13,913 nucleotides of DNA from an uncultured Candidatus Saccharibacteria bacterium (GTDB lineage Bacteria > Patescibacteriota > Saccharimonadia > Saccharimonadales > Saccharimonadaceae), in contig CAMYBM010000012.1 of NCBI GenBank assembly GCA_947253995.1, positions 1 through 13,913 of the forward strand. The letters are read 5' to 3'. A program made the translations under genes and the position numbers. Under the pieces are notes generated by a model that worked only from the letters and a program-made list of their open reading frames with translations, was not told the origin of the DNA and searched no databases. Positions 7,068-13,304 of the stretch are shown here, piece after piece (position 1 is the first letter of the stretch; each line of letters opens with the position of its first letter).

Positions 7068-7073
7068 GGAAGT

Positions 7074-8363
7074 ATGTTTGCAGATACCGCAGAAGTTTTG
7101 GTCGCGGCTGGTCGGGGCGGTGATGGCGCCGTCAGTATGCGTCACGAAAAGTATATCGAAAAAGGTGGCCCAGATGGTGGAGATGGCGGAAATGGTGGCA
7201 ACGTTGTTTTTATTGCGGATGCTAATATCAATACATTGGCAGAGTTCCGCTTCAAGCCGCAGCTTAAAGCTGGAGACGGTGAGCCTGGGGGCAAACGCAA
7301 GATGCATGGTGCCAATGGTGCCGATCGCTTAGTCAAGGTACCTCTTGGTACGGAAGTGCGGCGCGATGGTAAAGTTATAGCCGATTTAGTTAAATCTGGT
7401 GATCGGGCTGTTGTAGCACACGGCGGCGAGGGCGGTTTTGGCAATGCTCATTTCAAATCATCAACGCGGCAGCTACCACGTGTCGCCGAAGTCGGTACGA
7501 AAGGCGAGATATTTACCGCACAGCTAGAGCTAAAGATGGTTGCTGACGTTGGATTGGTCGGTTTCCCAAATGCTGGAAAGTCAACGCTATTGTCGGTTGT
7601 AAGTAACGCACGGCCTGAGATTGCAAATTACGCTTTTACTACGTTGAAGCCCAATTTGGGAGTAGCCGATATTGACGATAGTTCGCTACTGATTGCTGAT
7701 ATCCCGGGTTTGATTGAAGGTGCCAGTGCCGGTAAGGGGTTGGGTGACGAATTCTTGCGGCATATTGAACGCACTGCTGTAATTTTGCATATGATTGATG
7801 TAATGTCAAATGATATAGCGAGTGATTATCGAAAAATTCGCACTGAATTAGAGCATTACTCAACCAATTTGGCCAACAAGCCGGAAATAGTTGCAATTAC
7901 CAAAATTGACTTAGTTGATTCTGAGATTGCCAACATGCAGCTGCAAAATTTGAAGCAAATTACACAATCACCAGTTGTGCTGTTGTCGGCGCAAGCGCAT
8001 CAAGGCACGATAGAATTATTGCGTCAGCTTTTGCAAGTAGTGAACAAAAAACGAGAATCTGAGGCGGCCACTAGTGTTGTAGCCCAGGACACACCTGTTA
8101 TTGAATTAGCCAAAGACCAAATTGATAACGCTTGGTGGGTGAGCCGTGAAGGTGATGTTTATCGAGTTTGCGGTGCGCGTATTGAGAAATTCGCGGCTAA
8201 AACAGACTTCGATAATCCGTTTGGGGTTAACCGTTTGCGTGATATTTTACAACGCAGTGGTATTGTCCGCGAACTTGAGCATCAAGGTGCTATTGGTGAG
8301 TCGATAATTGAAATTGCCGGCCACCGATTTACGTTATTGGAACAATGGAATGACGCTGATTAA
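7074..8363 (+). CDS. obg: Obg/CgtA GTPase, ribosome assembly factor
   Basis: Obg is an essential GTPase that binds the large ribosomal subunit and links its maturation to growth and stress signals. The 429-residue protein has all three classical domains. The glycine-rich Obg fold covers about 1-157, with GGPDGGDGGNGGN at 31-43. The G domain has P-loop GFPNAGKST (163-171), switch I FTTLKPNLG, DIPG (209-212) followed by LIEGASAGKGLG, TKID (276-279) and SAQ (305-307). The OCT domain spans about 355-424. The start matches the family N-terminus (MFxD). It opens an operon with gpmA (19-base gap) and a methyltransferase, and is divergent from uvrC. It appears to have essentially no 5' leader. Confidence 0.96.
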   Translation: MFADTAEVLVAAGRGGDGAVSMRHEKYIEKGGPDGGDGGNGGNVVFIADANINTLAEFRFKPQLKAGDGEPGGKRKMHGANGADRLVKVPLGTEVRRDGKVIADLVKSGDRAVVAHGGEGGFGNAHFKSSTRQLPRVAEVGTKGEIFTAQLELKMVADVGLVGFPNAGKSTLLSVVSNARPEIANYAFTTLKPNLGVADIDDSSLLIADIPGLIEGASAGKGLGDEFLRHIERTAVILHMIDVMSNDIASDYRKIRTELEHYSTNLANKPEIVAITKIDLVDSEIANMQLQNLKQITQSPVVLLSAQAHQGTIELLRQLLQVVNKKRESEAATSVVAQDTPVIELAKDQIDNAWWVSREGDVYRVCGARIEKFAAKTDFDNPFGVNRLRDILQRSGIVRELEHQGAIGESIIEIAGHRFTLLEQWNDAD

Positions 8364-8373
8364 TTAAATACAT

Positions 8374-8380
8374 AGGAGGG
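8374..8380 (+). promoter_or_regulatory. Strong SD for gpmA
   Basis: AGGAGGG stands two bases before the ATG at 8383. It is a strong SD internal to the operon, in contrast with the SD-less first gene obg. Confidence 0.7.
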
Positions 8381-8382
8381 AT

Positions 8383-9018
8383 ATGAGCGGTAAACTAGTT
8401 TTAATGCGACACGGTGAAAGTGAATGGAATCTACTTGGCAAATGGACTGGCTGGACGGATGTATCGTTAACCGATAAGGGGCGAGCAGATGCCAAGAAGA
8501 TGGGCGAGCTAGTGCGTGATATTAAGTTTGATGGTATTTATACGAGTCGTTTGAAGCGATCGATTGAGACTATGCAAGCAGTTACGAGTGTATCATTGAC
8601 TGACGTACCAGCAAGTGTACCGGTGGTTGAGCTTAATGAACGTGATTATGGCGACTATACCGGCCTCAACAAATGGGAGGTGAAAGATAAACTTGGTGAA
8701 GAAAAGTTTAATGCTATTCGGCGTGGTTATGATGAGCCAATCCCTAATGGTGAGACACTGCATGACGTTTACAATCGTGTAGTGCCGTGGTATTTAAAAG
8801 AGGTCGTTCCGCAATTATTAGCTGGCAAGAATATTTTGTTTGTTGCGCACGGTAACTCTATCCGCGCCTTGGTGAAGTATATTGAGAACATATCTGACAA
8901 TGATATTGCGCATTTTGAAATGAAGTTTGGTACGGTACTAGAATATACGGTTGAAGAATCGGGCAAGATGGTTGACCGCACAGTTTTGCATGCCGATATA
9001 GAGCAGACGCACGCCTAA
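8383..9018 (+). CDS. gpmA: 2,3-bisphosphoglycerate-dependent phosphoglycerate mutase
   Basis: It interconverts 3- and 2-phosphoglycerate, the step directly before enolase. It belongs to the histidine phosphatase superfamily. The phosphohistidine motif is LMRHGESEWN, with H10 as the nucleophile. WTGWTDVSLTDKG, TSRLKRSIET, the proton donor E86 in ELNERDYGDYTG, RRGYDEPIPNGE and the second histidine H156 in FVAHGNSIRALVK all match the cofactor-dependent enzyme and not a generic phosphatase. It has 211 residues, shorter than the 250 of E. coli, like the compact versions known elsewhere. It sits 19 bases after obg, and its TAA overlaps the ATG of the next gene by one base (TAATG). Confidence 0.95.
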   Translation: MSGKLVLMRHGESEWNLLGKWTGWTDVSLTDKGRADAKKMGELVRDIKFDGIYTSRLKRSIETMQAVTSVSLTDVPASVPVVELNERDYGDYTGLNKWEVKDKLGEEKFNAIRRGYDEPIPNGETLHDVYNRVVPWYLKEVVPQLLAGKNILFVAHGNSIRALVKYIENISDNDIAHFEMKFGTVLEYTVEESGKMVDRTVLHADIEQTHA

Positions 9019-9647
9019 TGTTTGATATTGATCGGTGTGTTCAGCAGCATCGGCTGGTCTCTGACCAAGTAACCGCGGAGGAGATCAAGCTAGTCCTGAA
9101 TCAGCTAAGCCGCATTATCGCTGCCGGCGTAGAGGGTGATGTTGTTGAGTTCGGTTGTTACAAAGGGACAACGAGCCTATTTTTGCAGCGTGCTTTGCAG
9201 GCGCTTGCGCCACAGCGCAAGTTGTATTTGTACGATTCGTTTAGCGGTTTGCCAACCAAAACGGTTGAAGATCAGGCCGGGTTGGGCGATGAGTTTAAGC
9301 CAGGTGAATTATGTGCGACGAAACGTGAATTGGTTGATAACTTTAGGCGTGCTAGTCTACCATTGCCAATAATCAAAAAAGCATGGTTTAAAGATTTGCG
9401 AGCAGAGGATTTACCAAGTAAGATTGCCTTTGCTTATTTTGACGGCGATTTTTATGACAGCATTAAGGACAGTTTTCATGCTTGTGCAGACAAATTTGCT
9501 GGGCAGGCTAGTATAGTAGTGGACGATTACGGTAACGAGCATTTGCCGGGCGCTCGCCGGGCAGTCGATGAATGGTGCAGCATCAATTACAAGCGAGTTG
9601 ATAGTATTAGGCTACAGGCTTCTCTCGCGATCATAAAGCTAAACTAG
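9018..9647 (+). CDS. TylF/macrocin-type SAM-dependent methyltransferase
   Basis: This 209-residue protein resembles the TylF (macrocin O-methyltransferase) family, whose characterised members methylate sugar hydroxyls in a Mg2+-dependent way. The SAM-binding motif is VVEFGCYKGTTS (42-53). D73 in LYDSFSGLP follows, then FAYFDGDFYDSIKDS (138-152) and IVVDDYGNEHLPGARRAVDEW (the metal-binding pair D169-D170). The substrate is not known; a surface glycan is a reasonable but unproven guess, since no antibiotic cluster is present. Its ATG overlaps the gpmA stop (TAATG) and has no SD, so translation is probably coupled to gpmA. A perfect hairpin starts at its stop codon. Confidence 0.82.
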   Translation: MFDIDRCVQQHRLVSDQVTAEEIKLVLNQLSRIIAAGVEGDVVEFGCYKGTTSLFLQRALQALAPQRKLYLYDSFSGLPTKTVEDQAGLGDEFKPGELCATKRELVDNFRRASLPLPIIKKAWFKDLRAEDLPSKIAFAYFDGDFYDSIKDSFHACADKFAGQASIVVDDYGNEHLPGARRAVDEWCSINYKRVDSIRLQASLAIIKLN

Positions 9648-9670
9648 CGCCGAATAGCACGGCGCTAGTT
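9642..9670. terminator. Convergent hairpin between methyltransferase gene and aspS
   Basis: AACTAGCGCCG (9642-9652) pairs perfectly with CGGCGCTAGTT (9660-9670) around a 7-base loop. The left arm contains the methyltransferase TAG stop. The plus strand has no U tract after it; the minus strand continues with a weakly T-rich TAGCTTTAT. It is probably a shared transcript-end structure, but not a textbook intrinsic terminator. Confidence 0.65.
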
Positions 9671-9677
9671 AGAAACA

Positions 9678-11486
9678 TTAATCGGTATCAGTTTTGGTAG
9701 GCCGAATGTGGAGTTCTTTGACTTGGCTATCAAATACAGTATTTGGTGAATTCATCATCAAGTCAATGCCAGAGCCGTTTTTCGGAAAAGCCACAATGTC
9801 ACGAATGTTATTGGTATTTTTCATTACCATGAATATTCGATCGACGCCGAAGGCGCAACCAGCGTGTGGTGGCGCTCCAAAACGAAAGGCGTTGAGCATT
9901 GCTCCGAATTTTTGATCAACATAATCATTGCTGTAACCAAGCAAATTAAATACTTTGTACATAATTTCAGGGTTATGGTTGCGCACCGCGCCAGAGCAAA
10001 TTTCATACCCGTTCATTACCATGTCATATTGATCGGCAACAATGGCAAGTTTAGCTGCGTCGGTATCGGCTGCATTAAGCGTCTTAAGGCCGCCACGCGG
10101 CATTGAAAACGGGTTGTGTCCAAAATCGACACGTTTATTGGCTTCGTCATATTCATAAAACGGAAAGTCAGTAATCCAGCACAGCGCGACTTCGTTATCA
10201 TGCTTTAACCCAAGGTAATCGGCAAAGGCAATGCGTAACTTGCCTAGAACTGCGTTAACTAGGTCACGTTTGTCGGCACCGAAGAAAACGATGTCACCGT
10301 CTTTGGCGTGGCAGCGCGAAGTGATTTGTGTAAGTTCATCTGCGCTGAGGAACTTTGCAATTGGGCTTTTAATTGTACCGTCTTTATAAGTAAGATAGGC
10401 TAGACCACCAGCACCATGCTTCTTAGCTAGCTCAGTAAACTGATCGATTTGGCTGCGTGGCATGCTAGCGCCGCCGGGGACGCAAATTGCCTTAACGCAT
10501 TCGGCCGATTTAAATACGCCAAAATTGGTATTTTGTAGTGCATCGGTTAAATTAATTAGCTTTAAGTCGTAGCGTAAGTCTGGTTTGTCGGTGCCGTAGG
10601 TATCCATTGCTGTTTGATATGGAATGCGTGGAATATCGCTTGGCTTAGTGAAGGTAAAGCTCTCGCTCGTATAAGTGTTGACTATGGTTTTATGTCCAAA
10701 GTTTTCGGCTAGTTGAAGAATGAGCGGTTCGGTTATTTGCCGTACAGTTTCGCCGCTATCAACAAAGCTCATTTCAAGATCAAGCTGGTAAAATTCGCCG
10801 TATAAGCGATCAGCACGCGGGTCTTCGTCGCGGAAGCAAGCGGCCAATTGGTAATAACGCGGCAGTCCGCCAACCATTAATAGCTGTTTGAATTGCTGCG
10901 GCGCTTGAGGCAAAGCATAAAATTTACCTGGGTGTAGGCGTGATGGGATTAGAAAATCGCGCGCTCCTTCTGGACTGGAGTTAGCTAAAATTGGTGTTGC
11001 TACTTCAGTAAAATCATGTTGCTCCATGTAGGCACGAATGAGGCGGTAGAATTGCGCACGGTCTTTGATCATTTGCTGCATACTTGGCCGCCGAAGATCA
11101 AGAAAACGGTAGCGCAAGCGCATCTCTTCGCTGGATTGTTGGCCCTCGTCACGCGTTGCAACTGGCGCTGGCTCGGAGCGGTTAAGAATGTCTAACTGAT
11201 CGATAACGATTTCGATTTTGCCAGTTGGTAAATTAGGGTTGGTTAGACCTTCGCCACGGTTACGAACGATGCCAGTAGCTGAGATGCAGAATTCATCACG
11301 TAAAGATTCAGCTAAATGAAAGGCATCGGCATTGTCAGGGTTAAAGACTAGTTGTACTAGACCGGTGTGGTCGCGTAGGTCAACAAAAATTACGCCACCG
11401 TGGTCGCGGCGAGTGTTGACCCAGCCGGCAACTTGAACCACTTCTTTGACATGGTTAATAGTATCAAGAGCTAGAGTTCTCTGCAT
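9678..11486 (-). CDS. aspS: Aspartyl-tRNA synthetase, bacterial type, probably non-discriminating
   Basis: It charges tRNA-Asp with aspartate. The 602-residue length and the insertion between motifs 2 and 3 are typical of bacterial AspRS. An N-terminal OB-fold anticodon domain (about 1-105) leads to the class II core, with TPILANSSPEGARDFL, ALPQAPQQFKQLL, motif 2 CFRDEDPRADR, then EFYQLDLEMSF, and a GAD-type insertion. Motif 3 appears as FGAPPHAGCAFGVDRI. H29 in RRDHGG and G80 in NRGEG match the residues reported for non-discriminating AspRS, which also makes Asp-tRNA-Asn for GatCAB; this part is inference. The start has AGGAAAGGA (11503-11495) eight bases upstream. Its own promoter lies in the end of the CBS gene. 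Confidence 0.95.
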   Translation of the reverse strand: MQRTLALDTINHVKEVVQVAGWVNTRRDHGGVIFVDLRDHTGLVQLVFNPDNADAFHLAESLRDEFCISATGIVRNRGEGLTNPNLPTGKIEIVIDQLDILNRSEPAPVATRDEGQQSSEEMRLRYRFLDLRRPSMQQMIKDRAQFYRLIRAYMEQHDFTEVATPILANSSPEGARDFLIPSRLHPGKFYALPQAPQQFKQLLMVGGLPRYYQLAACFRDEDPRADRLYGEFYQLDLEMSFVDSGETVRQITEPLILQLAENFGHKTIVNTYTSESFTFTKPSDIPRIPYQTAMDTYGTDKPDLRYDLKLINLTDALQNTNFGVFKSAECVKAICVPGGASMPRSQIDQFTELAKKHGAGGLAYLTYKDGTIKSPIAKFLSADELTQITSRCHAKDGDIVFFGADKRDLVNAVLGKLRIAFADYLGLKHDNEVALCWITDFPFYEYDEANKRVDFGHNPFSMPRGGLKTLNAADTDAAKLAIVADQYDMVMNGYEICSGAVRNHNPEIMYKVFNLLGYSNDYVDQKFGAMLNAFRFGAPPHAGCAFGVDRIFMVMKNTNNIRDIVAFPKNGSGIDLMMNSPNTVFDSQVKELHIRPTKTDTD

Positions 11487-11514
11487 TATTCAAATCCTTT
11501 CCTATGTTGGTTAG

Positions 11515-12399
11515 CTATATTTTACCACATTTTAGATCGGCACAGCGCGGATTGACGATTTGATCAAGGGAAACTAAACCAATTGGGCCGTCAGTACCTT
11601 TCACTATAGCAATGGTGAGCGCCATGGCTGCCATCTTGTGGCTAATTGTGTCAAGGTGGTCGGTTGGGGCAACCTCAAGTACGTCATCACGAAGATAGTC
11701 GCTAAGCGATTTTTCGGATTGAGCTACGATTGAAATGTCGCTAAGATAAATTAGTCCAACAACGTTATTATTGTTTACGACGGGGAACACCTGTTGGTTA
11801 CTCTTGAATAAGTCATCAATTGTTTTTGGGTTAAGGCGATCGCGTGCTTTTAATTTTGTAACTTTATCCCAAGGCCGCATGATATCTTTTGCCGTCTTGG
11901 TAGTTGAATCAATTGTCTGCAAGAGATTCTGCTTTAGTGTAAGTTCCAGTTTGCTATCTTCTATTATTTTGTGTAACTCATCGCTTGAAGCGACGCGCTG
12001 CTTTGGCGGTTCGATCGTCAGAGGGCGTAGAAACTCAGTCCAAGCAAAATAGTGATTAATTAACTTAGCTTGGTCTGCTAGAAGGATAGTTGTAATAGGT
12101 GACAGCTTGGTACCCAGTAAATCAGCCAGCGTGATTAGAACTCCAGCTAGAATGGCTCCAATGATTAACCCATAGCTCCGTGCTGCTAGGCTGGTAAGAA
12201 TGATAATTAGGCAGATGCGAATGAATTTGCAGAATAAATAGAAGGTAGGGTAGACGCGAATAAATTGAGCGACGTTTTGGTAACGTTTGTTGGTTTTGCC
12301 CAAACGCTTAATTTCAAAGTCACTAAGACTAGGTGCAAAATTAATACTAAACAAAGCGGTAACCATGATGGTAATTAAAATAATAAACAGAATTGCCAT
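11515..12399 (-). CDS. DUF21/CNNM-like membrane protein with paired CBS domains
   Basis: The N-terminal part has hydrophobic segments (about 1-20, 45-70 and 75-95 from this start) like the DUF21/CNNM transmembrane domain. A linker follows (SSDELHKIIEDSKLELTLKQ then TAKDIMRPWDKVTKL), the usual entry into a CBS pair, with the second repeat around VFPVVNNNNVVGLIYLSDI and a further one near the C-terminus. The C-terminal CorC/HlyC domain is missing. Related proteins are linked to Mg2+/Co2+ transport or its control; the substrate here is unproven. ATG 12399 (MAILFIILITI) is preferred over an ATG at 12447. It begins right at the membrane helix, and TGCTACAAT ends six bases before it, while the longer form would start beyond that promoter. 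It has 294 residues and precedes aspS. Confidence 0.8.
   Translation of the reverse strand: MAILFIILITIMVTALFSINFAPSLSDFEIKRLGKTNKRYQNVAQFIRVYPTFYLFCKFIRICLIIILTSLAARSYGLIIGAILAGVLITLADLLGTKLSPITTILLADQAKLINHYFAWTEFLRPLTIEPPKQRVASSDELHKIIEDSKLELTLKQNLLQTIDSTTKTAKDIMRPWDKVTKLKARDRLNPKTIDDLFKSNQQVFPVVNNNNVVGLIYLSDISIVAQSEKSLSDYLRDDVLEVAPTDHLDTISHKMAAMALTIAIVKGTDGPIGLVSLDQIVNPRCADLKCGKI
11519..11527 (-). promoter_or_regulatory. aspS promoter, extended -10 TGGTAAAAT
   Basis: The minus strand reads TGG-TAAAAT with the hexamer at 11524-11519, inside the final codons of the CBS gene and 32 bases before the aspS ATG. The predicted leader contains AGGAAAGGA. aspS could be made from this promoter as well as by read-through from the CBS gene. 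Confidence 0.6.
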
Positions 12400-12405
12400 A
12401 AATAC

Positions 12406-12414
12406 ATTGTAGCA
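12406..12414 (-). promoter_or_regulatory. CBS-protein promoter, extended -10 TGCTACAAT, leaderless
   Basis: The minus strand reads TGC-TACAAT (hexamer 12411-12406), GTATTT, ATG (12399). The six-base gap and the lack of an SD predict a leaderless mRNA. The site is back to back with the promoter of the thioredoxin-fold gene. Confidence 0.65.
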
Positions 12415-12429
12415 TTTTTCAAGTGGTTG

Positions 12430-12438
12430 TGGTAAAAT
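12430..12438 (+). promoter_or_regulatory. Promoter of DsbA-like gene, extended -10 TGGTAAAAT
   Basis: TGG-TAAAAT (hexamer 12433-12438) lies 26 bases before the ATG at 12465. The leader holds AGGAGG at 12456-12461. It probably also drives the downstream ABC transporter gene. Confidence 0.65.
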
Positions 12439-12464
12439 GCAAGACATAAATTAGTAGGAGGTAA

Positions 12465-13295
12465 ATGCGAATAAGAGGGTCAAAAGAAGATGGTAGCTTG
12501 CGCCTAGTGGGCGCTCTAATTGTTGTTGGTATATTAGCGATTGGCGCAATGGTGTGGTACAAAAGTAGCAAACCTGTTAATAAGATTAGCGATAATGTAG
12601 TAGCCAGAGCGTTAGATGGGAAGGATGTCACGCTTGACGCTAAGCAAATTGTACAGAAGCTTGACTCTAGTCGCCCGATTAGACGCGAAGACGTTGCAGC
12701 TGCAATTGAGCAAACTACTGGCAAAACACTGGACAATACGTACAAACAGTCAATTATACCCGACCATGTCAAAGGAAAAGCTGACAGTAAGGTAACGGTT
12801 GTTGAGTACGAAGATTTTGCCTGCGTTCATTGCCAGCAAGTGCATAGTTACGTTGATAAGATCCATGCTGAGTATTCAGATCGCGTGCGTTTTATTTATC
12901 GTAATTTTAATCTCAAGTTTCCAAATTCAGATGTTGTACTGGTAGCCGGCGAAGCTGCAGCTCATTTGGCAGGCGAAGCGGCGTTTTGGCAAATGCATGA
13001 CCTGCTGTTCTCAAACGATATGTGGACTGGTTATACGGTTGAGGAGAAAGTTAGGGAGCGAACCTTGACAGATTATGCTAAGCGTATCGGTTTGGATGTA
13101 TCAAAGTTTAATACTGCGCGACGTGACGCTAGTTCCAACGGTGTAAAAGAAAAATTGGAGCGAGATGCTGCATTGGCTGGAAAAGACGGTGTTAATGGTA
13201 CGCCGACGATGATTGTTAATGGTAAAAAGATTGACGGCGGGCTAACTTATCAAGCGATGAAACAGGCGATTGATAATGCCCTTGATAATAAGTAA
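12465..13295 (+). CDS. Membrane-anchored DsbA-like thioredoxin-fold protein
   Basis: This 276-residue protein is likely an extracytoplasmic thiol-disulfide oxidoreductase (DsbA / thioredoxin_4 family). A short basic N-terminus (MRIRGSKEDG) precedes one membrane helix at about 13-31. A linker of about 70 residues leads to the catalytic domain, which begins near KVTVVEYEDFAC. The active site is C120-V-H-C123 and the cis-proline loop is NGTPT (P247). FIYRNFNLKFPNS and the helical insertion (AGEAAAHLAGEAAFWQMHDLLF) fit the DsbA type. It would oxidise or isomerise disulfides of secreted proteins. A reoxidising partner (DsbB or VKOR) is not in the window. The ATG has AGGAGG three bases upstream. 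It is followed after 9 bases by an ABC ATPase, so the two probably share an mRNA. Confidence 0.9.
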   Translation: MRIRGSKEDGSLRLVGALIVVGILAIGAMVWYKSSKPVNKISDNVVARALDGKDVTLDAKQIVQKLDSSRPIRREDVAAAIEQTTGKTLDNTYKQSIIPDHVKGKADSKVTVVEYEDFACVHCQQVHSYVDKIHAEYSDRVRFIYRNFNLKFPNSDVVLVAGEAAAHLAGEAAFWQMHDLLFSNDMWTGYTVEEKVRERTLTDYAKRIGLDVSKFNTARRDASSNGVKEKLERDAALAGKDGVNGTPTMIVNGKKIDGGLTYQAMKQAIDNALDNK

Positions 13296-13304
13296 AGGAT
13301 GACG

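Noticed and set aside
7142..7444. Open frame opposite the glycine-rich part of obg
   Set aside because: It is low-complexity Pro/Ser sequence produced by the antisense of Gly-rich codons, with no SD or family match.
12400..12447. Longer CBS-protein reading from an ATG at 12447
   Set aside because: It would begin upstream of the TGCTACAAT element and inside the opposite promoter region, and has no SD; the 16 extra residues precede an obvious membrane helix start.
12419..12772. Open frame opposite the DsbA-like gene
   Set aside because: It has no recognisable domain, covers the divergent promoter region, and the plus-strand gene is secure.
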